64,000 nt of DNA, taken from the NCBI RefSeq assembly GCF_000429025.1, contig NZ_AUBB01000021.1, forward strand, positions 62,001 through 126,000, written 5' to 3'. Below are positions 16,926-24,419 of the stretch, piece by piece (position 1 is the first letter of the stretch; each line of letters opens with the position of its first letter). The notes beneath the pieces were generated by a model. The model worked only from the letters and a program-made list of their open reading frames with translations, searched no databases and was not told the origin of the DNA. The stretch comes from Actinospineispora spinosispora DSM 44797 (lineage in GTDB: Bacteria; Actinomycetota; Actinomycetes; Mycobacteriales; Pseudonocardiaceae). A program made the position numbers and the translations under genes.

Positions 16926-17629
16926 CGCTTGTCCTCCGTGGCCTCGATGTAGCGCAGGCCCTTGTCGCGTAGGCGCTCGCGCATGCCGGCGACGTCGAGG
17001 CCGAGCTCACCCGACCGGTAGCGGGTCCGGGTCCTGGCTTCCTTGTCCTCGCGCGCGGCCGCGGCCGAGGCCACATCGGGCACGTCCGCCAGTGGGACGA
17101 CGACCACTCCGTCGTCGTCGGCGACGATGGCGTCGCCGGGCCGCACGAGCTGCCCGGCGCAGGTGATGGGCGTGTTGACGCTGCCGAGGGACTCCTTCAC
17201 CGTCCCGAAGGCGGAGACGCACCGCGACCACACGGGGAATCCCAGGTCGGTCAGCTCCGCGACGTCGCGGCAGCCGGCGTCGATCACCAGGCCCAGCACG
17301 CCGCGAGCGACGAGGGACGTGGCCAGCAGCTCACCGAAGTAGCCCGCCTCGGAGCGGGTGGTCGGTGCCACCACCAGTACGTCACCCGCGCGGCACTGCT
17401 CGACGGCGACGTGGATCATCCAGTTGTCGCCCGGCGGCACGCTGACGGTGACCGCCGTGCCGGCGATCCTGGCGCCGGAGTAGATCGGCCGCAGCCGTGG
17501 CGCGAGCAGGCCGGTCCGGCGCTGCGCCTCGTGCACGGTCGCCACGCCGAAGCGGGCCAGCTCCTTCACCGAGGCCTCGTCGGCCCTCGGCGGGTCGGTG
17601 ACGACGACCCCGACGTCGGAGGCGCTCAC
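16922..17629 (-). CDS. ligK: 4-carboxy-4-hydroxy-2-oxoadipate aldolase-like (LigK/RraA family)
   Basis: This 235-residue RraA-fold protein has the class II pyruvate aldolase motif: [21 protein letters not shown] followed by CRD gives the D-x3-R-D metal/substrate signature, with [10 protein letters not shown] as the N-terminal loop and [10 protein letters not shown] toward the end. LigK cleaves 4-carboxy-4-hydroxy-2-oxoadipate to pyruvate and oxaloacetate and can decarboxylate oxaloacetate, consistent with the C-terminal helical extension here. It starts at a GTG overlapping the dehydrogenase stop (GTGA) and its own stop overlaps ligJ. Shorter RraA proteins regulate RNase E in enterobacteria, but the length and the neighbour argue for the aldolase. 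Confidence 0.85.
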   Translation of the reverse strand: MSASDVGVVVTDPPRADEASVKELARFGVATVHEAQRRTGLLAPRLRPIYSGARIAGTAVTVSVPPGDNWMIHVAVEQCRAGDVLVVAPTTRSEAGYFGELLATSLVARGVLGLVIDAGCRDVAELTDLGFPVWSRCVSAFGTVKESLGSVNTPITCAGQLVRPGDAIVADDDGVVVVPLADVPDVASAAAAREDKEARTRTRYRSGELGLDVAGMRERLRDKGLRYIEATEDKR

Positions 17630-18744
17630 CTGACACCGGCCCAGGGGAGCAGCGACACGTGCACGACGTCTTCCTCCACCTCGCCGCCCACGGCCCGGAT
17701 GGCATGGTCGACCTGGTCGAGACCGAACGAGTGGGTGGCCAGCCGGTCCAGCGGAAAGCGTGCCGAGGCGAGTTGGGCGAGGGCGAGCTCGCAGGAGCGG
17801 TAGCTGTGCCCGCGGGCGCTCTTGATCGTGATCGCCTTCTCGGTGATCTTCTTGAGCGGGAAGTCCGGGAACGCGGCGAGCTCGCCCTGGACGACCATGA
17901 CCCCCTCACGGCGGGTGAGGGCGTCGACCCCCAGCAGCACCGGTGCGGTGCCCGCGCCCGCCGTGCAGTCGAGCACCACGTCGACGCCCTTGCCCCGGGT
18001 GACGTCGCGGACCACGGTGAGCGGGTCCTCGACGGTCACGTCGACCACGTGGTCGGCGCCGAGATCCTTGGCGAGCTGAAGCCGGGCGGCGTCGCGGGTC
18101 GTGCCCGCCACGATGATGGTCGAGGCGCCGGCTTGCTTGCAGGCGACCACCTGGGAGAGGCCCTGCTGACCGGGGCCCTGGACCAGGACGGTCGAGTCGT
18201 ATCCGACGCCGGCCGCGACCAGTGCCCACTCGATTCCGTTCGACAGCGGGGTGACCAGGCCGGCGAGCTCCGCGGAGACGCCGTCGGGTACCGCGTGCAG
18301 CACGGCGTTCCACGGCAGGTACATGTACTGGGCGAACCCGCCCCACAGGTGGTACGGGTTGTCGGCGGAGGTGTAGCCGTAGCGGCGCGCGTCCGGGTTG
18401 GTCCGCCAGTCGGTGTTCTCGCAGTGGCGGTACTCGCCCGCGTGGCACCACTCGCAGTGGAAACAGCCCACGTAATGCTCGACGAACACCCGGTCGCCCT
18501 CGGCCACGCCGTGGCGGCGTGTGAACGCGGGGCCCGCGTGGGCGATCGTCCCGACGTTCTCGTGGCCCATGATCACCGGCGCGTCGAACGGCGGCTTACC
18601 GTACATCTTCACGTCGGTCCCGCAGATGCCGGCGACCTCGACCTTGAGCAGCGCCCCGTCGTCGGGCACCTCGGGCATGGCGAAGCTGCGCACCTCGGTG
18701 CGCCCGGGTGCGGTGCGTACCGCGGCTAGGACGTCCTCTGCCAT
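17626..18744 (-). CDS. Zinc-dependent MDR alcohol dehydrogenase
   Basis: This 372-residue zinc dehydrogenase has catalytic zinc ligands in [10 protein letters not shown] and MGHENVG, a four-cysteine structural zinc loop (C-x2-C-x2-C-x7-C in [15 protein letters not shown], around residues 96-110), and a Rossmann domain starting [14 protein letters not shown]. It probably oxidises an alcohol or reduces an aldehyde arising in the degradation pathway; a semialdehyde intermediate of ring cleavage is a plausible substrate. It is the first gene of the operon with ligK and ligJ, joined by a GTGA overlap. The ATG at 18744 follows GAGAGG; an in-frame GTG lies just before. The inverted repeat at 18775-18790 lies 31 bp upstream. 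Confidence 0.85.
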   Translation of the reverse strand: MAEDVLAAVRTAPGRTEVRSFAMPEVPDDGALLKVEVAGICGTDVKMYGKPPFDAPVIMGHENVGTIAHAGPAFTRRHGVAEGDRVFVEHYVGCFHCEWCHAGEYRHCENTDWRTNPDARRYGYTSADNPYHLWGGFAQYMYLPWNAVLHAVPDGVSAELAGLVTPLSNGIEWALVAAGVGYDSTVLVQGPGQQGLSQVVACKQAGASTIIVAGTTRDAARLQLAKDLGADHVVDVTVEDPLTVVRDVTRGKGVDVVLDCTAGAGTAPVLLGVDALTRREGVMVVQGELAAFPDFPLKKITEKAITIKSARGHSYRSCELALAQLASARFPLDRLATHSFGLDQVDHAIRAVGGEVEEDVVHVSLLPWAGVR

Positions 18745-18774
18745 CACGGCCCTCTCGTCGATGAACGGACTATT

Positions 18775-18790
18775 GGTCTGTCGTTAGACC
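18775..18790. promoter_or_regulatory. Candidate GntR operator between the ligJK operon and the Pht5-like gene
   Basis: GGTCT-GTCGTT-AGACC inverted repeat, preceded by ATT. It lies in the divergent promoter region, 31 bp from the dehydrogenase start. The site at 27007-27022 differs at a single base within the 16 bp. Confidence 0.75.
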
Positions 18791-18859
18791 TCAATGGTAG
18801 AGTTCGTTCGTCGGTACGGCCAGAGGTGGCTGCCGGACGACCGAGCGGAGGCAGGACGA

Positions 18860-19804
18860 ATGGCCGAGCTGCACCTGAGCACCCTCACCAGGGCCCAGGG
18901 GGCCAACGCCGCCCTGCTCGACGGGTCGGTGGTTCCGAGCGCCGGAGTGTTGGACGTCGTGGACGTGCCGGTCCTGGTGCAGGGCTTCCGCCGGATGGTG
19001 CGGAACCTGGAGTTCGACGTCGCCGAGCTGGCGGCCACGACCTATCTGGTCGCCAAGGCGCACGGCGCCCGGTTCACCGCGCTGCCGGTGTTCCTCGTGC
19101 GCGGGTTCCACCACGGCGCGCTGCAGGTCAGCGCCAGTTCAGGCGTGCACGGACCGGCGGACCTCGAGGGTCGCAGGGTCGGGGTCAGCCGCGGCTACAC
19201 CGTGACGACCGGCGTGTGGGCGCGTGGTGTGCTGTCCGAGGAGTACGGCGTCGACCTGGACCGCGTCACCTGGGTGCTGTCCGGGGACGAACACGTCGCG
19301 CAGTACCGCCCGCCGGCCAATGTCGTGTCGATGGGTGCCGGTGAGGATCTCGCGGGCCTGCTCGGGTCCGGCGGGATTGCGGCCGCCATCGGCGCGGGCG
19401 TGGAGCACCCCGACGTCGTCCCGCTGATCCCCGACGCCGAGGAGGCGGGGCTGCGGGCCCTGCGCCGTGACGGGTTCCATCCGATCAACCACCTCCTGGT
19501 GGTCCGCGACGAGCTGCTGGAGACGTACCCGGGGCTCGCCGAGTCGGTGTTCGAGGCGTTCGCCGAGGCGAAACACCGCTACGTCGGGCGTCTGCGGGCC
19601 GGGATCGCCGACCCGACGAAGGACGACCGCATGCATCTGCGGGTCATGGACGTCACCGGTGCGGACCCGTTGCCGTACGGCATCGAGCCCAACCGGGCGG
19701 CACTGGAGCGACTGCTCGACCACGCCGTACGTCAACACATCCTCGCCGAGCGTCCGAGTATCGACACGTTGTTCGCCAAGGGCACACACGACCTGATCGC
19801 CTGA
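18860..19804 (+). CDS. Pht5-like 4,5-dihydroxyphthalate decarboxylase family protein (copy A)
   Basis: This 314-residue protein has the periplasmic-binding-protein fold of the 4,5-dihydroxyphthalate decarboxylase family, recognisable by the phosphate-binding-like strand EGRRVGVSRGYTVTTGVWARG, the hinge region and the C-terminal LPYGIEPNRAALERLLDHAVRQ. It has no signal peptide, so it works in the cytosol as an enzyme and not as a transporter subunit. Pht5 converts 4,5-dihydroxyphthalate to protocatechuate. The ATG at 18860 has GGAGG and GGACGA just upstream; the frame's earlier ATG at 18794 is too close to the operator. It is followed 36 bp later by rpiB. A second family member lies at 43767-44771. 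Confidence 0.78.
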   Translation: MAELHLSTLTRAQGANAALLDGSVVPSAGVLDVVDVPVLVQGFRRMVRNLEFDVAELAATTYLVAKAHGARFTALPVFLVRGFHHGALQVSASSGVHGPADLEGRRVGVSRGYTVTTGVWARGVLSEEYGVDLDRVTWVLSGDEHVAQYRPPANVVSMGAGEDLAGLLGSGGIAAAIGAGVEHPDVVPLIPDAEEAGLRALRRDGFHPINHLLVVRDELLETYPGLAESVFEAFAEAKHRYVGRLRAGIADPTKDDRMHLRVMDVTGADPLPYGIEPNRAALERLLDHAVRQHILAERPSIDTLFAKGTHDLIA

Positions 19805-19840
19805 CCGGTGCCTCAGGGCGCTTCCCGAAGGGGTACATCG

Positions 19841-20293
19841 ATGAAGATAGCGATCGTCGCCGACCACAACGCCGTGCCCATGAAGGCACGCCTCGCGGGG
19901 TGGCTGCGCCGACACGGGCACGAGGTCGACGACCTCGGGGTGCACGACGATGTTGTCGTCGACTACCCGCTGCTGTGCGAGGACCTGGGCGCGCGGGTCG
20001 TCTCGGGTGCCGCCGGCCTCGGCATCGTCCTTGGCGGTAGCGGCAGCGGGGAGCAGATGGCCTGCAACAAGATCCGGGGGATCCGGGCCGCGCTCTGCCA
20101 CGACACGTTCGTCGCCGAGATCGCCCGAGGGCACAACGACGCGAACGTGCTGGTGATGGGTGCCAAGGTCGTGGCACCCGACCTGGCCGAACGCATACTC
20201 ACGACCTGGCTGACGACCCCCTTCAAGGGCGGGCGCCACCAGGAGCGGGTAGACCAGATCATGGCGTTGGACCGAGGCGAGTCACTCCGCTAG
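19841..20293 (+). CDS. rpiB: RpiB/LacAB-family sugar-phosphate isomerase
   Basis: This 150-residue protein matches RpiB: MKIAIVADHNAVPMK at the start, then GLGIVLGGSGSGEQMACNKIRG and IRAALCHD, HNDANVLVMGAKVV. In Escherichia coli the catalytic base is the Cys of the CGTG loop; here the loop reads GGSGSGEQ, as in mycobacterial RpiB, where the Glu acts as base. The usual reaction is ribose-5-phosphate to ribulose-5-phosphate. Within an aromatic-acid operon a sugar isomerase is unexpected; the same proton-transfer chemistry could serve the oxalomesaconate keto-enol tautomerisation for which no known enzyme is seen here. That is inference. GAAGGGG precedes the ATG, and a 14-bp hairpin terminator follows. 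Confidence 0.85.
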   Translation: MKIAIVADHNAVPMKARLAGWLRRHGHEVDDLGVHDDVVVDYPLLCEDLGARVVSGAAGLGIVLGGSGSGEQMACNKIRGIRAALCHDTFVAEIARGHNDANVLVMGAKVVAPDLAERILTTWLTTPFKGGRHQERVDQIMALDRGESLR

Positions 20294-20332
20294 CGGTCGC
20301 GTGCCGGGCAGCCCGCACAGAGCGAGTGCACG

Positions 20333-20368
20333 CCGCACAGAGGCCCCACGGACCGGGCCTCTGTGCGG
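20333..20368 (+). terminator. Strong hairpin terminator after rpiB
   Basis: CCGCACAGAGGCCC (20333-20346) pairs perfectly over 14 bp with GGGCCTCTGTGCGG (20355-20368) around an 8-nt loop, 40 bp after the rpiB stop. No U tract follows. Confidence 0.8.
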
Positions 20369-20558
20369 AGTAGCGCGATCCCGGATTGTGAGCTGCGGCT
20401 TTGTCGGTGGCCCTGTCTACTACGGTCTGGACCGGGGACGGATTGGCACGTGGCGGTTATGGCCTGCCGGGCGGCGGTGTGGTGTGCGGGCTGCGCCCCG
20501 GATCGGAGCCCACCAGTCTCGCCGGCACCGCCGGTCTCCCGTCGCAGAGCGTCGTGTT

Positions 20559-20588
20559 GTGTCGCAGACGCTGCAGTGTCTGCGACAC
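20559..20588. terminator. 11-bp hairpin in the rpiB-hydrolase gap
   Basis: GTGTCGCAGAC (20559-20569) pairs perfectly with GTCTGCGACAC (20578-20588) around GCTGCAGT. It could terminate transcripts from either side. Confidence 0.55.
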
Positions 20589-20644
20589 GACGTGAAGCTC
20601 TGCGAAGTCGAGCTCAGTGCGGTCACCGGGCGGCTTCTCATGAC

Positions 20645-20698
20645 CACCACGGTGTGGTGGCTGAATTTCCGCCTGGATTCAGCTACCACACCGTGGTG
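20645..20698. repeat. 22-bp-arm inverted repeat
   Basis: Arms 20645-20666 and 20677-20698 pair over 22 bp with one mismatch around a 10-nt loop. Each arm is itself nearly palindromic (CCACCAC-GGT-GTGGTGG), so a cruciform or double stem is possible. It lies 89 bp beyond the 3' end of the minus-strand hydrolase operon and may terminate it; a short mobile-element relic is the alternative. Confidence 0.6.
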
Positions 20699-20786
20699 AC
20701 CTTGCTTGAGGGCTTTCGGGCGCAGCCCGCGTAGAGAACCTCTGTGCGAGCTGCCCCCGCGAGGCGGTGCATGTGGTGTGCGGCAA

Positions 20787-21653
20787 TCAGGTTGCCGTGT
20801 GGTCGGTGACGGAGTCTAGGAAGGCCAGCAGTCGGGCGGGGGCCGTCTCCTCGGTCTGCGCGGCCACCGGCACGTCCCACAGCTGCGAGGCGGGCAGGCA
20901 CTCGTGCAGGAACCACGCGGCGGAGCGCGCGTGCGAGGCGTCCTGGCCGGGCACGACCAGCGCGGGCACGTCCAGCAGCAGCAGGTCCTCCGGTTCGGGA
21001 CCGGGCACGCTGTCGCGGTCGAACATGGTGCGGCACAGACCGTCGAGCACCGTTCGGTACCGCACCGGGTCGAGCGCCACATAGGCGGCGGCAAAGTCGG
21101 GATCGGTGCGCAGCGCAGTGGCCCATGGCCCGAGGCAGGGGTCCTCGCTGAACCCCGCTTCGGAGCGTTGTGCCCGGTCGGCGACCGCGGTCATCCCGCG
21201 CTCGGCGACGAACGCGGCGTGCCGCTGGAAGCGCTGGTGCTGGATCATCCGGTAGCGGGCGCCGCCCGCGGGGGAGTAGAGCACCATCGCGGCTGTGCGG
21301 TCGGGGTGGGCGACGGCGAAGGTGGTGGCCACCGAGCAGCCCACGCAGCCGCCCATGACGAACGCGCGGTCGATCCCGAGGTGATCGAGCAGCCCCCGCG
21401 CCTGGGTGGCGTAGTGGGCCCAGGTGACCCGCTCGACCCGGCCGCCGGACCGGCCGGACTCGCGCCGGTCGAACGCGATGCAGCGGTAGTGCTCGGCGAG
21501 CCTGCGCACGAGGTTCGTCCGCTGGTAGACGCCGTGCGTGGCCCAGTTGTCGAGCGTCGCGTTGAAGCCGCCGGGCGAGAGCAGCAGTAGCGGCCTGCCC
21601 TCGCCCCACAGTTCGTATCGCGTGGCCAGTCCGTTGATCGTGGTGGTGGGCAT
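20787..21653 (-). CDS. Alpha/beta hydrolase with a cysteine nucleophile motif
   Basis: This 288-residue alpha/beta-hydrolase has the oxyanion strand LLLLSPGGFN, DRRESGRSGG after strand 4, and a nucleophile elbow reading MGGCVGCSVA. The expected Ser of G-x-S-x-G is a Cys here, as in dienelactone hydrolases. The acid is probably in VVPGQDASHARS, and the C-terminal His is not clear. It is the last gene of the operon that begins with ferredoxin and Rieske oxygenase genes, 10 bp after the PanB-like gene, so it likely hydrolyses a lactone, ester or C-C bond of a pathway intermediate. Confidence 0.8.
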   Translation of the reverse strand: MPTTTINGLATRYELWGEGRPLLLLSPGGFNATLDNWATHGVYQRTNLVRRLAEHYRCIAFDRRESGRSGGRVERVTWAHYATQARGLLDHLGIDRAFVMGGCVGCSVATTFAVAHPDRTAAMVLYSPAGGARYRMIQHQRFQRHAAFVAERGMTAVADRAQRSEAGFSEDPCLGPWATALRTDPDFAAAYVALDPVRYRTVLDGLCRTMFDRDSVPGPEPEDLLLLDVPALVVPGQDASHARSAAWFLHECLPASQLWDVPVAAQTEETAPARLLAFLDSVTDHTAT

Positions 21654-21663
21654 GGTGCTCCCG

Positions 21664-22515
21664 TCAGAGCTGCTCCGAGTCGTCTTCGAGCGGGATGCCG
21701 CCTCGGATCTGCCTGCCCGACCGCACGTCGGCGGCGTAGGCCCTGATCGCGTCGTGGCTGATCCGGGCGACGTCGGCGTAGGTGTCGGGTGTGTCGTCGA
21801 GACCGTCCGCGCCGTACCCGATCGCCGCGGTGGCCATCCGGACCCGGCCGTCGAGCCACGGGCCGCCCCCGAAGCCGCCGAGCACCGGGACCGACACCGC
21901 CCGTGCGACCGCCGGGCCGACGACCGCGCCGGAGTTGGTGAAGTTGAGCAGCGATGCTCCGGCGGCCTCGAGGGCCTTCGCCTCGGCGACGAGCTCGTCC
22001 TTCATCTCGGGCGGGACCTCGCTGCCGGGCCCAGGGGTGGCGGTGTAGGCGACGCCGTAGCGCAGGGCCGTCTGCGGGGTGATGCCGAACTGGGCGAAGA
22101 CCGGGATACCGGCGCGATGCACGGCGGTGACGGCGTCGAGATGGTCGGCGGCCCCGTCGAGCTTGACCAGGTCGACGCCACCCTCCTTCACCAGCCGGAT
22201 CGCCGCGCGCACCGCACTGTCGGGCCCCTCCTGCAGCGGACCGAACGGGAAGTCGCACGACAGGAGCGCGCGCCGGACCCCGCGCCGCACCGCCTGGCAG
22301 ACGATCAGCAGCTGGTCCATGGTGATCTCGAGCGGGTTGGGCTGACCCCACAGGTTGACCCCGACCGTGTCCCCCACCGACACGAGGTCCACGCCGGCCC
22401 GGTCGACGATCCGTGCCATCTGGTAATCCCAGGCGACCACGCCGACGATCTTGCGACCGTCGCGCTTCATCACCTGCAGCTCGGGCAACGTCACCCGCGC
22501 GGATGTGTGGTTCAT
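21664..22515 (-). CDS. PanB-like (ketopantoate hydroxymethyltransferase family) enzyme lacking the catalytic Glu
   Basis: This 283-residue TIM-barrel protein is recognisable as PanB-like by VAWDYQMARIVDRAGVDLVSVGD, LLSCDFPFG, LVKLDGA and the conserved GITPQTAL. In true PanB the catalytic Glu sits in a LVLECVP strand; the equivalent strand here reads LLNFTNSG, so that acid is missing. The enzyme therefore probably does not make ketopantoate but performs a related aldol or C-C lyase reaction on a 2-oxo acid. It is co-transcribed with the Rieske oxygenase genes, the unknown 22538 gene and the hydrolase, with gaps of 10-22 bp. The PEP mutase/isocitrate lyase superfamily is the wider alternative. 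Confidence 0.7.
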   Translation of the reverse strand: MNHTSARVTLPELQVMKRDGRKIVGVVAWDYQMARIVDRAGVDLVSVGDTVGVNLWGQPNPLEITMDQLLIVCQAVRRGVRRALLSCDFPFGPLQEGPDSAVRAAIRLVKEGGVDLVKLDGAADHLDAVTAVHRAGIPVFAQFGITPQTALRYGVAYTATPGPGSEVPPEMKDELVAEAKALEAAGASLLNFTNSGAVVGPAVARAVSVPVLGGFGGGPWLDGRVRMATAAIGYGADGLDDTPDTYADVARISHDAIRAYAADVRSGRQIRGGIPLEDDSEQL

Positions 22516-22537
22516 GGTCGAGCCCTTCTCGGCGGAG

Positions 22538-23038
22538 TCATGCTCGGATCGCGCTCAGTACCTCGGCGACGTCCTCCTCGTCGCGGCTGACCAGCAGTAC
22601 CTGGGCGTGCGGCCGCAGGGCGTTGACGGTGTCGGCGACGAGGGAGTGCTCGCCCAGCACGACACCGGCGGTCATGATCCCGCGATGGGCGCACGCCCGG
22701 CCGATGATCGACGCCGCCGTGCCGCTGCTGCCGGTGGTCGCGACCATCACGGCGACGTCGGCCTCGGCGAGCTCGACGTCGAGGCGGGTGGAACGGCCGG
22801 TGGTGGTGTGCAACGGCATGTCCGGGCCTCCAGGGTCCGGCCCGCCTGCGACGAGGGTGAAGAACCGCGCTCCGTTCCACGGTGCGCGGGCGAGGCGTCG
22901 GACGAGGGTCGCGGCACCGTCGTCCAGCGCCACGACCCTGGCGCCCCGACGCCCCGCGATCGGGGCGTCGATCCGGAACCGGGCCTCTGCCCGGCTCGTC
23001 GCGAGCGCACAGCTGCTCTGCAGGATGGGCTGCATCAT
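22538..23038 (-). CDS. Unknown conserved protein in the Rieske operon
   Basis: This 166-residue protein has alternating strand-helix elements: GARVVALDDGAATLVRRL, ARFFTLVAGGPDPG, EADVAVMVATTGSSGTAASIIGRAC and VLLVSRDEEDVAEVLSAIRA. The pattern resembles a Rossmann-like nucleotide- or cofactor-binding fold with a glycine-rich GGPDPGG loop, but I cannot assign a family. Start codons ATG ATG at 23038/23035 lie 10 bp after the Rieske stop. Its place between the oxygenase and PanB-like genes suggests a pathway-specific accessory role, possibly as a subunit of the PanB-like enzyme. Confidence 0.7.
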   Translation of the reverse strand: MMQPILQSSCALATSRAEARFRIDAPIAGRRGARVVALDDGAATLVRRLARAPWNGARFFTLVAGGPDPGGPDMPLHTTTGRSTRLDVELAEADVAVMVATTGSSGTAASIIGRACAHRGIMTAGVVLGEHSLVADTVNALRPHAQVLLVSRDEEDVAEVLSAIRA

Positions 23039-23047
23039 CGTGCCCGC

Positions 23048-24334
23048 TCAGACCGACGCGTGCGGCTTGCCGAGCTCGGCGGTGAGCGCCTCGCGGCTGG
23101 ATTCGATGAACGACGCATCACGGGGCAGCACGACCGCGGCCGAGCGGACCTGGTGGTGGGCCGGTTCGATGCCGGGGGGCGTGGTGCCCTCGTCGCGCAG
23201 GGCGAGCGCGGCCTTGCGCAGCTTCTGCCGGGCCTTGATGATCCCGGCATCGGCGGAGACCAGCCGCTCCTTCGACCGGTCGACGATCGGGCCCATGCTC
23301 TCCTGCAGCGAGGCGTCCTGGATGGCGATGCCCCTGACCCCGGAGAAGAGTTCGCCTCGGCGTTGAGCGTCCCGGTCCATCAGGTAGTCGTTGTCCTTGT
23401 TCGCCGTAGGACGGTAGGTGCCGGGCATGTTCTCGCTGTGCACACCGTGGCCGGCGCGCATGGCGTCGAGCTCGGCCTGGGTCAGCGGACGGGTCGGGTG
23501 GTAGTCGAACGAGTAGGTCCAGCAGTTGTCGTCGTCGATCGGGATCCACCAGTGGCCGTGCACCGGGTGGTCGCCACGCGGGGGGATGAGGGTGAAGCTG
23601 GGCATCACCCACGGCGTGATCCGCCAGTAGTAGGAGTCCTCCTCGGCGTTGCGCCGCGCCCCGACGAAGAGCCCGCCGTCGGCCTCGGCGACCTCGAAGT
23701 ACGGGCGGAAGTCGGCCAGGTTGTACTCGTTGCCCTTGGCACCCTTGAACAGCGGGTCGTTCTTGAGGCCGCCGGAATGCAGCCAGGAGACGTGGCTGGA
23801 GTCGATGCCGCCCTCGAAGGCCTGCAGCCAGTTGCACTCCTGCCAGCGCTTCGACGTGTAGTTCTGCTCCGCGGCGACCTTCGCGAACTCGAACTCGGGC
23901 ATCGGAGGGCGCTTGGCCGGGTCGCCCATGTGCGTCCAGAGCACGTCGCCGATCTTCACCAGCGGGTAGGCGCGGAGTTTGACGTGTGCGCAGAAGTTGC
24001 TCTCCTCCGGCTCCGACGGCACCTCGACGGCCTGGCCGGTGACGTCGAACTTCCAGCCGTGGTACGCGCAGCGGAGTCCGCCCTCCTCGTTGCGGCCGAA
24101 CCAGAGCGACACCCCCCGGTGCGCGCAGAACTCGTCGATCAGTCCGTAGCGGCCCTCGCTGTCGCGGAAGGCGATCATGCGCTCGGACAGGAGCTTGACC
24201 CTGATCTGCGGGCACCCGTCCTCGGGTAGTTCCTCGGCCAGCAACGCCGGAATCCAGTACTGCCGGAACATCTCGCCCATCGGAGTGCCGGGCCCGGTCT
24301 GCGTCAGCAGATCGTTGATCTCCTTCTTGAGCAC
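23048..24334 (-). CDS. Rieske aromatic ring oxygenase, phthalate-4,5-dioxygenase type
   Basis: This 428-residue oxygenase component has a Rieske centre made by C-x-H (FCAHRG) and C-x2-H (CAYHGW) and mononuclear iron ligands in GGIDSSHVSWLH. Its N-terminus (LLTQTGPGTPMGEMFRQYWIPALL) is typical of the phthalate 4,5-dioxygenase, phenoxybenzoate dioxygenase and DDVA O-demethylase (LigXa) group. It can either dihydroxylate a carboxylated ring or remove an O-methyl group. Ferredoxin and reductase genes upstream on the same strand complete a three-component system like LigXa/LigXc/LigXd. The GTG at 24334 has AAAGGA nearby. An operator-like site lies 63 bp upstream, inside the 85-bp gap and overlapping no coding sequence. 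Confidence 0.92.
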   Translation of the reverse strand: MLKKEINDLLTQTGPGTPMGEMFRQYWIPALLAEELPEDGCPQIRVKLLSERMIAFRDSEGRYGLIDEFCAHRGVSLWFGRNEEGGLRCAYHGWKFDVTGQAVEVPSEPEESNFCAHVKLRAYPLVKIGDVLWTHMGDPAKRPPMPEFEFAKVAAEQNYTSKRWQECNWLQAFEGGIDSSHVSWLHSGGLKNDPLFKGAKGNEYNLADFRPYFEVAEADGGLFVGARRNAEEDSYYWRITPWVMPSFTLIPPRGDHPVHGHWWIPIDDDNCWTYSFDYHPTRPLTQAELDAMRAGHGVHSENMPGTYRPTANKDNDYLMDRDAQRRGELFSGVRGIAIQDASLQESMGPIVDRSKERLVSADAGIIKARQKLRKAALALRDEGTTPPGIEPAHHQVRSAAVVLPRDASFIESSREALTAELGKPHASV

Positions 24335-24396
24335 CGTCGACTTCCTTTCACCCACTGCGTCGTGATGTCGGAGGAGCCGCCCTGGCGCCACCGAAT

Positions 24397-24413
24397 AACC
24401 AATGTTAAGACCA
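24397..24413. promoter_or_regulatory. Weak candidate GntR site before the Rieske oxygenase gene
   Basis: On the minus strand TGGTCTTAACATTGGTT matches the left half (TGGTCT) of the other sites, but the right half is degenerate. A 12-bp palindrome GACCTATAGGTC (24417-24428) lies next to it and overlaps the reductase stop codon. Confidence 0.4.
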
Positions 24414-24419
24414 TTAGAC

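Larger units (their letters stand above)
20369..20786. other. Gene-free stretch with nested inverted repeats
   Basis: About 420 bp between the rpiB terminator and the end of the convergent hydrolase gene. Short frames on both strands have no ribosome sites or recognisable domains. The stretch contains two strong hairpins (20559-20588 and 20645-20698). Confidence 0.5.

Noticed and set aside
22451..24229. A 592-codon plus-strand frame opposite the Rieske gene
   Set aside because: The Rieske cysteines, histidines and iron ligands are on the minus strand; the other frame is a compositional shadow.
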